Assembly (NCBI GenBank): GCA_038528385.1 | Contig: JBCBET010000002.1 | Span: forward strand, 419,415 to 483,414 | Source of the DNA: Shimia_B sp038528385 | GTDB lineage: Bacteria; Pseudomonadota; Alphaproteobacteria; Rhodobacterales; Rhodobacteraceae | Reading direction: 5' to 3' | DNA: 64,000 nucleotides | Shown here: positions 1-8,862 of the stretch, piece by piece | Layout: the number at the start of each line of letters is the position of its first letter | Numbering within the stretch: position 1 is the stretch's first letter | Position numbers and translations under genes: made by a program | The notes under the pieces: generated by a model | What the model saw: the letters and a program-made list of their open reading frames with translations, nothing else | Told to the model about the DNA's origin: nothing | Database searches by the model: none

Positions 1-1788
1 ATGCTGGCGGAGGCCACGCGCTGGCCCGTGATCGCGCGCCACGCCGATCTCGTCGTCTCATTCGGCGGGCTCGCCGCGCGCAACATGGAGATCTGCGACG
101 GCGGAAACGGGCGCCACCTCATCCCCGAGGCGCTCCGCACCTGCCGGGCACGCGGGGTGCGCTTCGTCAACCTGAGCCCGCTCCGCAGCGACATGGCCGA
201 AGACCTGGGCGCCGAGTGGCTCCCGCCACGGCCGGGCTCGGACGCCGCGATCATGCTCGCGCTGGCGCAGACGCTCAGGGAGGAGGGGCTCCACGCGCCC
301 GACTTCCTCGACCGCTACACGGTGGGATTTGACCGGGTGGCCGCCTATCTCGACGGCGCGGATGACGGCATCCGGAAGGATGCGGATTGGGCGGCAGGGG
401 TCTGCGGCATCGCCGCCGAGACGTTGCGGAGCCTCGCGCGGCGCATGGCGGCGGGCACCACCTTCATCACCTGCGCGGCCGCGCTGCAGCGCGCCGATTG
501 GGGTGAGGATACGCTCTGGGCGGCGGTGACGCTCGCGGCCTTTCTCGGCCAGATGGGGACGCCGGGCGGGGGGCTCGGCCTCGCCTACGCGGTCAACGGG
601 CATGTGGGCGCGGTGGACCGACCCTTCCGCGCGGCGGCCCTGCCGCAGGGGCAGAACAGGGTCGCGGCGCGGATCCCCGTGGCGATGATCGCCGACATGC
701 TGCTCGATCCCGGCGGGCGCTACTGGGTGGGCGGCGCGGCGCGGCGCTTTCCCCATGCGCGGCTCGTCTGGTGGGCCGGGGGAAATCCCTTCCATCATCA
801 CCAGGACCTCCGCCGCCTCACCCGCGCCTTCCAGGCGCCGGAGACGGTCATCGTCAACGAGATCAGCTGGACGGCCACGGCGCGCCACGCCGACATCGTG
901 CTCCCCGTGGCCGCGCCGGAGGAGCGGACGGATTTCGGGGCCGGGCGCTCGGACACCGTGCTCGTGCCCATGCGACAGGCCGTGGCCCCGCCCGGGGAGG
1001 CGCGAACGGAATTCTCGATCTACGCGGCGCTTGCGGAACGCCTCGGCGTGGCGGAGGACTTCACCGAGGGGCGGGACGAGGCCGCCTGGCTCGCGCATCT
1101 CTGGGCGGTGACGCAGGCCACGGCAGCCCAGCACGGCGTGACGCTGCCGGGCTGGGAGGCCTTTCTCGCGGGCGAGCCTCTGCTGCTCGATGATCCGGGG
1201 GACGAGACCGTCTTTCTCGCCGCGTTCCGCGCGGACCCTGAGGCGCATCCCCGCGCCACGCCCTCGGGCCGGATCGAGCTTTACTCCCAGACCGTGGCGG
1301 GGTTCGGTCGCGCGGGTCATGCGCTCTACCAACCGCCGCGGGAGGCGCCCGAGGCCGGCACGCTGGCGCTCCTGTCCGGCCAGCCGCCCACCCGGCTCCA
1401 TTCCCAGCATGACGCGGGCGCGCTCAGCCAGCGGGCGAAAGTGGCCGGGCGCGAGGCAGTGCTGATCCACCCGGAGGATGCAGCCGTGCGCGGGGTTGCA
1501 GACGGCGATGTCGTGGAACTTTCGAGCCCGCGCGGGCGCTGCCTCGCCGGGGCGCGCCTCACCGAGGATATCGCGGCGGGCGCGGTCTTCCTGCCCACCG
1601 GCGCGTGGTACGATCCCGACGCTGAGGGGCATTGCATCCACGGCAATCCGAACGTGCTGACGCGGGACACGGGCACCTCCGACTGGACGCAAGCGACGGC
1701 CGCGCATTCCTGCCGGGTCCGGCTGGTGAAGGTCGAGGGTCAGGCGCCGCCGGTGCGCGCCCATGAACCGCCAGACTTCACCGGCTGA
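1..1788 (+). CDS. Molybdopterin S/N-oxide reductase (BisC/TorA/DMSO reductase family), 5'-truncated
   Basis: C-terminal 595 residues of a periplasmic-type molybdoenzyme that reduces S- or N-oxides (biotin sulfoxide, DMSO, TMAO). Family members run to about 750-800 residues, so the N-terminal part lies outside the window and the ATG at base 1 is probably internal. Seen: the molybdopterin-fold segment WWAGGNPFHHHQDLRRL (about residues 257-273), VNEISWTATARHADIVLP (about 285) followed by EERTDFG, and the C-terminal dinucleotide-binding domain from LSGQPPTRLHSQ (about 458) with the HPEDA...GDVVELSSPRG pattern. The residue that coordinates Mo is not visible, so the substrate cannot be chosen. Its stop overlaps the convergent guanine deaminase stop by 11 bases. 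Confidence 0.85.
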   Translation: MLAEATRWPVIARHADLVVSFGGLAARNMEICDGGNGRHLIPEALRTCRARGVRFVNLSPLRSDMAEDLGAEWLPPRPGSDAAIMLALAQTLREEGLHAPDFLDRYTVGFDRVAAYLDGADDGIRKDADWAAGVCGIAAETLRSLARRMAAGTTFITCAAALQRADWGEDTLWAAVTLAAFLGQMGTPGGGLGLAYAVNGHVGAVDRPFRAAALPQGQNRVAARIPVAMIADMLLDPGGRYWVGGAARRFPHARLVWWAGGNPFHHHQDLRRLTRAFQAPETVIVNEISWTATARHADIVLPVAAPEERTDFGAGRSDTVLVPMRQAVAPPGEARTEFSIYAALAERLGVAEDFTEGRDEAAWLAHLWAVTQATAAQHGVTLPGWEAFLAGEPLLLDDPGDETVFLAAFRADPEAHPRATPSGRIELYSQTVAGFGRAGHALYQPPREAPEAGTLALLSGQPPTRLHSQHDAGALSQRAKVAGREAVLIHPEDAAVRGVADGDVVELSSPRGRCLAGARLTEDIAAGAVFLPTGAWYDPDAEGHCIHGNPNVLTRDTGTSDWTQATAAHSCRVRLVKVEGQAPPVRAHEPPDFTG

Positions 1789-3064
1789 CGCGCTCTCCCA
1801 TCATCCAGACATCGGCCACCGCGCGGTCGTCGCCCATCATGATCGTGGGAAAGATCGCCTCCCACCCGGCCTCGGCATTGTCGTGGCGTTGGGCGAGGGC
1901 CGGGGTGGAGGCGAGATCCAGCACGCAGATATCGGCCTCCGCGCCCGGGGCCAGCCGCCCGATCGTGCCCTCGAGGTGGAGCACCCGCGCCGAGCCTTCG
2001 GTGGCGAGCCAGAGGAGCTGCGCGGGGTGGAGCGGCTGCCCGCGGAGCTGCCCGATCTCGTAGGCGGCCGCCATCGTGCGCAGCATCGAAAAGGAGGAGC
2101 CGCCCCCGGTATCGGTGGCAAGCCCGACGCGGCACGTCTCCGCGAGGCCCATGTCGAAGAGGCCCGACCCGATGAAGGTATTGGACGTGGGACAATGGAC
2201 GAGGCCCGCGCCCGCCTCTCGGATGCGGTCGCTTTCCCGGCTTTCTAGGTGGATCGCGTGGCCGAGCACCGCGCGCGCGCCGAAAAGGCCGTGCCGCTCG
2301 TAGACGTCGAGGTAGTCGCGGCTGTCCGGAAAGAGCTCCCTGACCCAGGCCACTTCCTCGCGCTGCTCGGAGATATGGGTCTGCATGAGGCACTCGGGAT
2401 GCTCGCGCCAGAGCGCGCCGAGGGCCTCGAGCTGGGCTTCGCTCGAGGTGGGCGCGAAGCGCGGCGTGATGACGTAGCCCGCCCGCCCGCGGCCGTGCCA
2501 GGCCGTGAGGAGGGCTTTTGACTCGTCATAGGCGCGCGCGGCGGTGTCCACGAGGCCCTCGGGCGCGTTCCTGTCCATGCAGGTCTTGCCCGCGAGCAGG
2601 CGCATGCCCCGCGCCTCTGCGGCCTCGAAGATCGCCGTGACGGAGGCAGGCGCCGTCGTGGCATAGGTGCAGACCGTCGTGGTGCCATGGGCCAGCAGCA
2701 GATCGAGGTAGCGGCCCGCCACGTCCGCCGCATGGGCCGGATCGGCGAAGCGCATTTCCTCGGGGAAGGTGTAGGTGTTGAGCCAGTCGATGAGCCGCTT
2801 GCCCCAGCTCGCGATCATCTCCGTCTGTGGGTAGTGCGCGTGGGCGTCGACAAAGCCGGGCAGGATCAGCTGCGCGCCGTAATCCACCACCCGGGCGTCC
2901 GGATGGGCCGCGCGCAGCGCCGTGCCCGCGCCCACCGCCGCGATGCGGCCCCCCTCCACGAGGACCGCGCCGTCCGTCCGAAGCTCCGTCACATCCTCCC
3001 ATGGGGCCTCGAAAGGACTGCCGGTAAAGCGCAGGGTCTGGCCAAGAAGGAGGTGTTTCGACAT
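1778..3064 (-). CDS. guaD: Guanine deaminase
   Basis: Zinc amidohydrolase, 428 residues, converting guanine to xanthine in purine salvage or catabolism. The metal motif is GFVDAHAHYPQ (residues 70-80); other ligand and active-site motifs are QTHISEQ (about 228-234), LGHAIHLE (267-274) and ATDTGGGSSFSMLRT (316-330), matching the guanine-deaminase branch rather than generic cytosine or chlorohydrolase branches. The start ATG at 3064 was chosen because it gives the normal family length and the frame upstream has no recognisable homology. It is divergent from mgtE, with only 51 bases between the two start codons, so both promoters must fit in or overlap this gap. Confidence 0.9.
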   Translation of the reverse strand: MSKHLLLGQTLRFTGSPFEAPWEDVTELRTDGAVLVEGGRIAAVGAGTALRAAHPDARVVDYGAQLILPGFVDAHAHYPQTEMIASWGKRLIDWLNTYTFPEEMRFADPAHAADVAGRYLDLLLAHGTTTVCTYATTAPASVTAIFEAAEARGMRLLAGKTCMDRNAPEGLVDTAARAYDESKALLTAWHGRGRAGYVITPRFAPTSSEAQLEALGALWREHPECLMQTHISEQREEVAWVRELFPDSRDYLDVYERHGLFGARAVLGHAIHLESRESDRIREAGAGLVHCPTSNTFIGSGLFDMGLAETCRVGLATDTGGGSSFSMLRTMAAAYEIGQLRGQPLHPAQLLWLATEGSARVLHLEGTIGRLAPGAEADICVLDLASTPALAQRHDNAEAGWEAIFPTIMMGDDRAVADVWMMGERVSR

Positions 3065-3115
3065 ATCCAAGCGTGCGTAGCCTTCCCATCGGGCGCGCAC
3101 AACACCGGAGGGGCC

Positions 3116-4492
3116 ATGGCCGAGGACGCAGCAGAGATCGAGGAGCAGGAGGGCTACGAGCTCGACGGCAAGCTGCTGCCGCAGGTCCGTCTGGCGCTGG
3201 CGGCAGCGGACCGGGCACGCCTCGACGTGCTCTTCGAGCCGCTCCATCCCGCCGATATCGCCGACCTCCTCGAACAGATGGACAGCGGGCCGAGGAAGGA
3301 GCTCCTCGTGCTCGCCGCCGATATCGTCGATGGCGAGGTCCTCTCCGAGATCACCGAGGGCGTGCGTGAGGAGATCATCGAGTTCCTGCCGTCCGAGGTG
3401 CTCTCGGACGCTGTCCGCGACCTCGACAGCGACGATGTCGTCGACATCCTCGAGGATCTCGAAGAGCCGCAGCAGGAGGCGATCCTCGAGGCGCTCGACG
3501 ATGCCGACCGCGTGGCGGTGGAGCAATCGCTCGCCTACCCGGAGGAATCCGCGGGCCGTCTGATGCAGCGGGAGGTCGTCATGGCGCCCGAGCATTGGAG
3601 CGTGGGCGAGACGATCGATTTCCTGCGCGCCTCCGACGATCTGCCGGAGCAGTTCTACCACGTCATCTTAGTGGATCCGCGGATGCGGCCCACCGCCTAT
3701 GTCACCCTCGGGCGTCTCTTGGGCTCGAAGCGCGAGGTCAGGCTGAAAGACATCACCGAGGAGAGCTTTCGCACCATTCCCGTGGACCAGGACGAGGGCG
3801 AGGTGGCCTATGCCTTCAACCAGTATCACCTCATTTCCGCGCCCGTGGTGGACGGCGATGAGCGGCTCGTGGGCGTGATCACCATCGACGACGCCATGAT
3901 CGTCCTCGACGAGGAGCACGAGGAGGACATCCTGCGCCTGGCGGGCATCAACGAGGGCACGCTCAGCGACCGCGTGGTGGAGACGACGCGGCGCCGCTTC
4001 CCCTGGCTCTTCGTCAATCTCATCACGGCGATCCTCGCCTCTCTCGTCATCGCGCAGTTCGACGCTGCCATCGCGCAGATCGTGGCGCTTGCCGTGCTCA
4101 TGCCCATCGTGGCCTCCATGGGCGGCAATGCGGGGACGCAGTCGCTCACTGTCGCCGTGCGCAGCATCGCCACGAAGGACCTCACGGGCTCCAATGTCTG
4201 GCGCGTGATCCGGCGCGAGTGTTTGGTGGGGCTGGTGAACGGCGTGATCTTCGCCGTCGTGATGGGGATCGTGGGCGTGATCTGGTTCGGCTCGCCCGCC
4301 CTGGGCGGGGTGATCGCGGCGGCCATGGTCATCAACCTCGTCGTGGCGGGCCTGGCCGGGACGGCGATCCCGGTGATCCTCGACAAGCTCGGCATCGACC
4401 CGGCACTGGCCTCGGGCGCCTTCGTGACGACGGTCACGGATGTCGTGGGCTTCTTCGCCTTTCTCGGCCTCGCCGCTGCCGTCCTGCTGTGA
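3116..4492 (+). CDS. mgtE: MgtE magnesium transporter
   Basis: Inner-membrane Mg2+ channel/transporter, 458 residues. N-terminal acidic helical MgtE_N domain (about 30-140) rich in Asp/Glu, tandem CBS domains (about 150-270) that sense cytosolic Mg2+, a plug helix, then five membrane helices (about 300-458). The family signature appears as GGNAGTQS (336-343), one residue from the usual GGNAGTQT. The ATG at 3116 is preferred because the domain starts immediately after it. The stop codon overlaps the GTG of the next gene in GTGA, so the two are translationally coupled. Confidence 0.93.
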   Translation: MAEDAAEIEEQEGYELDGKLLPQVRLALAAADRARLDVLFEPLHPADIADLLEQMDSGPRKELLVLAADIVDGEVLSEITEGVREEIIEFLPSEVLSDAVRDLDSDDVVDILEDLEEPQQEAILEALDDADRVAVEQSLAYPEESAGRLMQREVVMAPEHWSVGETIDFLRASDDLPEQFYHVILVDPRMRPTAYVTLGRLLGSKREVRLKDITEESFRTIPVDQDEGEVAYAFNQYHLISAPVVDGDERLVGVITIDDAMIVLDEEHEEDILRLAGINEGTLSDRVVETTRRRFPWLFVNLITAILASLVIAQFDAAIAQIVALAVLMPIVASMGGNAGTQSLTVAVRSIATKDLTGSNVWRVIRRECLVGLVNGVIFAVVMGIVGVIWFGSPALGGVIAAAMVINLVVAGLAGTAIPVILDKLGIDPALASGAFVTTVTDVVGFFAFLGLAAAVLL

Positions 4493-5040
4493 GCACGGGC
4501 GACGCCAAGGCCGCCGCGCGACGCGCCGCCTTGGCCCGGCGCAAGGCTGCCCACACTCCGCTGCCCGCGGCCGGGCACCTTTCCAGCTTTCTGGCGGGCT
4601 TTCGCGGCGTGCCCGTTGCGGGCTACATGCCCATCAACACCGAGATCGACCCCCTCCCGGCCATGGAAGAGGCCGCGGCCCACGGGCCCGTGGCGATCCC
4701 GGTCATCGCGGGTGCGGGCCAGCCCCTGACATTCGCGCGCTGGGTGCCCGGCATGGCCCTCGTCGAAGGCCCCTTCAAGGCCCGCATCCCGGCAGAGCCT
4801 GACTTCATCACGCCCGAGATCGTCATCGTCCCCCTCGTGGCCTTCACGCGCGCGGGCGGGCGGTTGGGCTATGGCGGGGGCTTTTACGACCGAACGCTCG
4901 CGGCCCTGCGCGCGAAGGGCCCGACGCTGGCCGCGGGCTTCGCCTATGCGGCGCAGGAGGCGGGTGACCTGCCGCTCGAGCCCACCGACCAGCCCCTCGA
5001 TCTGATCATCACGGAGCGTGAGATCATCGACCTGCGCTGA
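4489..5040 (+). CDS. ygfA: 5-formyltetrahydrofolate cyclo-ligase
   Basis: ATP-dependent cytosolic enzyme, 183 residues, converting 5-formyl-THF to 5,10-methenyl-THF. The substrate/ATP signature GGRLGYGGGFYDRTLAAL lies around residues 122-139, and PEIVIVPLVAFTRAG precedes it as in the family. The start is GTG, overlapping the mgtE stop by 4 bases; the N-terminal KAAARRAALARRKA basic helix after it is typical of the family. In many proteobacteria this gene neighbours 6S RNA, which fits the candidate RNA directly downstream. Confidence 0.92.
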   Translation: MSTGDAKAAARRAALARRKAAHTPLPAAGHLSSFLAGFRGVPVAGYMPINTEIDPLPAMEEAAAHGPVAIPVIAGAGQPLTFARWVPGMALVEGPFKARIPAEPDFITPEIVIVPLVAFTRAGGRLGYGGGFYDRTLAALRAKGPTLAAGFAYAAQEAGDLPLEPTDQPLDLIITEREIIDLR

Positions 5041-5205
5041 GGCGCGCGGCCGCGCGCGCCGAAACCCGTCTCGCAAACCGGGCGTGACCGGACGACCGCG
5101 CGGGCGGACTTCCCTCTTCGGCCTCAAGCACCTTTGGTCTTGGCGCTGGGCTCCGTTCAAAACCGCGCGGCCTTCCCTTCGGCGGCCTGCCGCCCTAGGT
5201 CCCGC
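5041..5205 (+). ncRNA. ssrS: Candidate 6S RNA
   Basis: A 168-base gene-free gap between the cyclo-ligase and a YmdB gene, a place where 6S RNA is often found. Seen: GC-rich complementary blocks at both ends (gcggccgcgcgc near 5046 and accgcgcggcc near 5162), an apical hairpin formed by caag near 5127 and cttg near 5141, and a segment ggcgctgggctccgtt that resembles the 3' side of the 6S central bubble. A 6-bp hairpin ggcggc/gccgcc at 5181-5194 could end the transcript. Boundaries are estimates. It could instead be a structured leader of the next gene. A covariance-model search would decide. Confidence 0.45.
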
Positions 5206-5208
5206 CGC

Positions 5209-6045
5209 ATGCGGATGATGTTTCTGGGCGATGTCATGGGACGCGCGGGTCGCGCGGCTCTCACGAGCGAGCTGCCGAAGCTGCGCGCGGCCTGGAGCCT
5301 CGATTTCGTGTGCGTGAACGCCGAGAACGCCACCTCGGGCGTGGGGCTAAGCGCGACCCATGCCAAGGACCTGCTCGAGGCGGGCGCCGATTGCCTCACG
5401 CTCGGCGACCATGCCTTCGATCAAAAGGACATGCTGGGCTTCATCGAGACCGAGCCGCGCATCCTGCGCCCGCTGAACTACGCCAAGGGCGCGCCGGGCC
5501 GCGGCGTGGCGGTCTTCGAGGCCACGCGGGGGCGCAAGGTGCTCGTGGCGCAGGCGCTGGGACAGGTCTTCATGAAGCGGCCTTTCGACGATCCCTTCAG
5601 CGCCCTCGACGCGGTCTTCCAGCGTCACAAGCTCGGAGGCGCCGTGCAGGCGGCGATCATCGACATCCACGCCGAGGCCACGTCCGAGAAGATGGCCGCG
5701 GGGCATTTCGCCGATGGCCGCGCCAGCCTCGTGGTGGGCACGCACACCCATGTGCCCACGGGCGACGGGCAGATCCTCGGGGGCGGCACGGCCTATCTCA
5801 CCGATGCCGGCATGTGCGGCGACTACAATTCCGTCATCGGCATGGAGCCCGCAGAGCCGCTCCGCCGCTTCATCACCGGCATGCCCAAAGGGCGCTTCAC
5901 GCCCGCGCTGGGCGCGGCGACGCTGGCGGGCATCTATGTCGAAACCGACGACCGCACGGGGCTGGCCACGCGGATCGAGATGGTGCGCCATGGCGGGCGC
6001 CTGGCGCAGGCGGGCCCGCTGCCGGTGCCGCTCGAAAGCGCCTGA
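5209..6045 (+). CDS. ymdB: YmdB/TIGR00282-family metallophosphoesterase
   Basis: Cytosolic dinuclear-metal phosphoesterase, 278 residues; characterised members hydrolyse 2',3'-cyclic nucleotides. Metal-site motifs in order: MFLGDVMGRAGR (residues 4-15), VNAENATSGVGL (about 36-47), LGDHAFDQ (about 64; family GNHxWD), and VGTHTHVPTGDGQIL (about 178-192). The ATG at 5209 starts straight into the first motif; an in-frame upstream ATG would run through the candidate 6S RNA. Ribosome-binding sequence is poor. Role in this organism unknown. Confidence 0.88.
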   Translation: MRMMFLGDVMGRAGRAALTSELPKLRAAWSLDFVCVNAENATSGVGLSATHAKDLLEAGADCLTLGDHAFDQKDMLGFIETEPRILRPLNYAKGAPGRGVAVFEATRGRKVLVAQALGQVFMKRPFDDPFSALDAVFQRHKLGGAVQAAIIDIHAEATSEKMAAGHFADGRASLVVGTHTHVPTGDGQILGGGTAYLTDAGMCGDYNSVIGMEPAEPLRRFITGMPKGRFTPALGAATLAGIYVETDDRTGLATRIEMVRHGGRLAQAGPLPVPLESA

Positions 6046-6056
6046 GGAGCCCGCCG

Positions 6057-6998
6057 GTGACCCGCGCGGAGCTTCTCGCCTACGGGGTCATCCTCGTAGC
6101 CCTCGGCGCGGGATGGGGCATCACGCAGCCGCTGGCGAAGATCGCGGTGTCTACCGGCTACGGGCATTTCGGGCTGATCTTCTGGCAGATGGCGATCACC
6201 GCCACTGTGCTCGGCGTCGTGACACTCTTGCGCGGCAAGGGCCTGCCGCTCACCCGCGGCACGCTGAGGGTCTATCTGATGATCGCGCTCATCGGGACGG
6301 TCATCCCGAATTCCGCCTCCTACCAGGCGGTCGTTCACCTGCCGTCCGGTCTCATGTCGGTGCTCCTGTCGCTCGTGCCCATGCTCGCCTTTCCCGTGGC
6401 GCTCCTCCTCGGGCTCGAGCGGTTTCAGCTCACGCGCCTCGCGGGCCTGTCGCTCGGTCTGGTGGGCGTGCTTCTGATCGTGCTGCCGGAGGCGAGCCTG
6501 CCCGCGCCCGGCCTCGTGGGATGGGTCTTTGTCGCGTGTCTCGCGCCGCTCTGCTACGCCTTCGAGGGCAATCTCGTGGCGCGCTGGGGGCTTGCGGGCC
6601 TCGACGCGGTGCAGGCGCTCTTCGGCGCCTCCGTCGTGGGGGTCCTCATCGCGGTGCCGCTCGCCGTGGGCAGCGGGCAGTTCATCGACCCCGTGGGACC
6701 CTACGGCGCTGCTGACGCGGCGGTGCTGGCCTCGGGCCTCGTCCATGCCTGCGTCTATGCCACTTATGTCTGGCTCGTGGGCCGCGCCGGCCCCACCTTC
6801 GCCGTGCAGGTCAGCTACCTCGTCACGGGCTTCGGCGTGTTCTGGGCGCTGCTCCTCCTCGGCGAGAGCTATTCGCCCTTTGTCTGGGCTGCGCTCGTGC
6901 TGATGCTCATCGGCATGGCGCTCGTGCAGCCGCGTCCGCGCCTCCCGGCACGGGACGCCGCAGCCCAGGCAGAGGAGTTGCAGAGCCCCGCGCCATAG
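6057..6998 (+). CDS. EamA-type DMT permease
   Basis: Inner-membrane drug/metabolite transporter superfamily protein, 313 residues, with about ten hydrophobic helices arranged as two EamA repeats. The first repeat contains GAGWGITQPLAKIAV, and the second ends near LLLGESYSPFVWAALVLMLIGM. GTG start at 6057 was chosen: it opens the first helix, lies 11 bases after the preceding stop, and has a gaggag ribosome site. Likely co-transcribed with the phosphoesterase. Substrate not predictable. The last 20 residues are Pro/Ala-rich. Confidence 0.85.
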   Translation: MTRAELLAYGVILVALGAGWGITQPLAKIAVSTGYGHFGLIFWQMAITATVLGVVTLLRGKGLPLTRGTLRVYLMIALIGTVIPNSASYQAVVHLPSGLMSVLLSLVPMLAFPVALLLGLERFQLTRLAGLSLGLVGVLLIVLPEASLPAPGLVGWVFVACLAPLCYAFEGNLVARWGLAGLDAVQALFGASVVGVLIAVPLAVGSGQFIDPVGPYGAADAAVLASGLVHACVYATYVWLVGRAGPTFAVQVSYLVTGFGVFWALLLLGESYSPFVWAALVLMLIGMALVQPRPRLPARDAAAQAEELQSPAP

Positions 6999-7045
6999 GC
7001 AACAGTCGCCTGCAACACAACAAGGGCGGGGGCTGAGAGCCGCGC

Positions 7046-8827
7046 ATGGTCGAGCTTTTGGGCATGGGGACGGGGAGCCAGGCCGCGGTCACGCTGGGCG
7101 TCGTGGCGCTCATGTTCGTGCTCTTCATCCGGGAGACATACCCCACCGAGGTCGTGGCCATCGCCGGCGTGGCGCTCCTTTTGGCCCTGGGCATCCTGCC
7201 CTACGCCGAGGCCCGCGCGGTGCTCTCGAACCCGGCGCCCTGGACGATCGCGGCGATGTTCATCCTCATGGGCGCACTGGTACGCACGGGCGCGCTCCAC
7301 GCTTTCACCGGCTACGCGGATGCCCGCGCGGCCACGCAACCCGCCATGGCGGTGGCGCTGCTCATGGGCTTTGTCGTGGTGTCCTCGGCCTTCGTTTCGA
7401 ACACGCCGGTGGTCGTGGTCATGATCCCGGTCTTCGTGCAGCTCGCGCGGACGCTGGGCGTGGCGCCCTCGAAGCTGCTCATCCCGCTCTCCTATGCCGC
7501 CGTGCTGGGCGGGACGATGACGCTCATCGGCACCTCCACCAATCTCCTTGTGGACGGCGTGGCCCGCGATCAGGGGCTTCCGGCCTTCACCATATTCGAG
7601 ATCACGCCGCTCGGCGTGATCCTCGTCCTCTGGGGCGTGATCTACCTGCGCTTCATCGCCCCGCGCCTCCTGCCCGAGCGGCAGAGCATGGCGGCGATGC
7701 TCTCGGACCGGGCCAAGATGAAATTCTTCACGGAGGTGGCCGTGCCCGAGGGCTCCGCCCTCATCGGGCAGGATGTGGGTCAGGTCGACCTCTTCAAGCG
7801 CGAGGGATCGCGGCTCATCGATGTGCTTCGCGGCGACGCGTCGCTGCGCCGGAACCTGAAGGGCGTGACGCTCGCGGCCGGGGACCGGGTCGTGCTGCGC
7901 ACCGAGATCACGGAGCTTCTGGGCCTCCAGCAATCCAAGGACGTCAAGATGGTGGACAAGCTGAGCTCCGTTCAGACCGCCACCGTGGAGGTGCTCATCA
8001 CCCCGGGCGCGCGGATGGTGGGGCGGTCGCTCGGCAATCTGCGCCTGCGCCGCCGCTACGGCGTCTATCCCCTGGCCGTGCACCGCCGCTCGCAAAATAT
8101 CGGGCGGCAGCTCGACGACCTCGTGGTGCAGGTGGGGGACACGCTCCTCCTCGAAGGTGCGCCCGAGGATATCGGGCGGCTGGCGAGCGATATGGGGCTC
8201 GTGGACGTCACGGCCCCGAGCGAACGCGCCTACCGCCGCAGCCACGCACCGGTGGTGCTGGCGGCCCTGGGCGGGCTCGTGGTGGCCGCGGCCCTGGGGC
8301 TTGCCCCGATCTTCATGCTCGCGGTGATCGCGGTGGCGGTGGTGCTGCTCACGCGGTGCATCGACGCCGATGAGGCGTTCTCCTTCGTGGAAGGGCGGCT
8401 CCTGGCGCTGATTTTCGCGATGCTGGCCATCGGCGCGGCGCTCGAGGCCTCGGGCGCGGTGGCGCTCATCGTGAACGCGGTGGCGCCGACGCTCTCGGGG
8501 CTGCCGCCCTTTCTCATCGTCTGGGCGGTCTACCTGCTCACCTCGGTCCTGACAGAGACGGTGTCGAACAACGCCGTGGCCGTGGTGGTGACGCCCATCG
8601 CCATCGGGCTCGCTGCGGCGGTGGGGATCGACCCGCGGGGGCTCGTGGTGGCGGTGATGGTCGCGGCCTCGTGCAGCTTCGCCACGCCCATCGGCTACCA
8701 GACGAACATGCTCGTCTACGGGCCCGGCGGGTACAAGTTCACCGACTTCCTGCGCGTGGGTATCCCGCTCAATCTCTCCGTGGGCCTCCTGGCCTCGGCC
8801 GTTATCCCGCTGATCTGGCCGCTCTGA
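7046..8827 (+). CDS. SLC13-family permease with two RCK_C (TrkA-C) domains
   Basis: Inner-membrane anion/dicarboxylate-type symporter, 593 residues. Layout: N-terminal helix bundle (about 10-200) with SNTPVVVVMIPVF and GTMTLIGTSTNLLVDG (family SNxAT/IGTSTN substrate-loop motif), a cytosolic part holding two RCK_C modules (about 220-300 and 310-390), then the second bundle (about 400-593) with TETVSNNAVAVVVTPIAIG and FATPIGYQTNMLVYGPGGY. Substrates of this subfamily include sulfate and dicarboxylates, but none can be assigned. It is convergent with a same-architecture paralogue, separated by a stable hairpin. Confidence 0.88.
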   Translation: MVELLGMGTGSQAAVTLGVVALMFVLFIRETYPTEVVAIAGVALLLALGILPYAEARAVLSNPAPWTIAAMFILMGALVRTGALHAFTGYADARAATQPAMAVALLMGFVVVSSAFVSNTPVVVVMIPVFVQLARTLGVAPSKLLIPLSYAAVLGGTMTLIGTSTNLLVDGVARDQGLPAFTIFEITPLGVILVLWGVIYLRFIAPRLLPERQSMAAMLSDRAKMKFFTEVAVPEGSALIGQDVGQVDLFKREGSRLIDVLRGDASLRRNLKGVTLAAGDRVVLRTEITELLGLQQSKDVKMVDKLSSVQTATVEVLITPGARMVGRSLGNLRLRRRYGVYPLAVHRRSQNIGRQLDDLVVQVGDTLLLEGAPEDIGRLASDMGLVDVTAPSERAYRRSHAPVVLAALGGLVVAAALGLAPIFMLAVIAVAVVLLTRCIDADEAFSFVEGRLLALIFAMLAIGAALEASGAVALIVNAVAPTLSGLPPFLIVWAVYLLTSVLTETVSNNAVAVVVTPIAIGLAAAVGIDPRGLVVAVMVAASCSFATPIGYQTNMLVYGPGGYKFTDFLRVGIPLNLSVGLLASAVIPLIWPL

Positions 8828-8832
8828 GGGCT

Positions 8833-8856
8833 CACGAATTTCTTCGGAAATTCGTG
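8833..8856. repeat. Hairpin with TTCG tetraloop, repeat family A copy 1
   Basis: Perfect 10-bp inverted repeat cacgaatttc / gaaattcgtg enclosing ttcg, exactly between the stop codons of two convergent permease genes. A C(UUCG)G loop is exceptionally stable in RNA. No T-run follows on either strand, so it is not a textbook intrinsic terminator, though it may end or protect both mRNAs. The same stem occurs at 36782-36805 in the opposite orientation. Confidence 0.85.
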
Positions 8857-8862
8857 CCTGCC

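Noticed and set aside
3826..5160. Minus-strand frame of over 440 codons across mgtE and the cyclo-ligase
   Set aside because: Low-complexity antisense translation; both sense genes are well supported by motifs.
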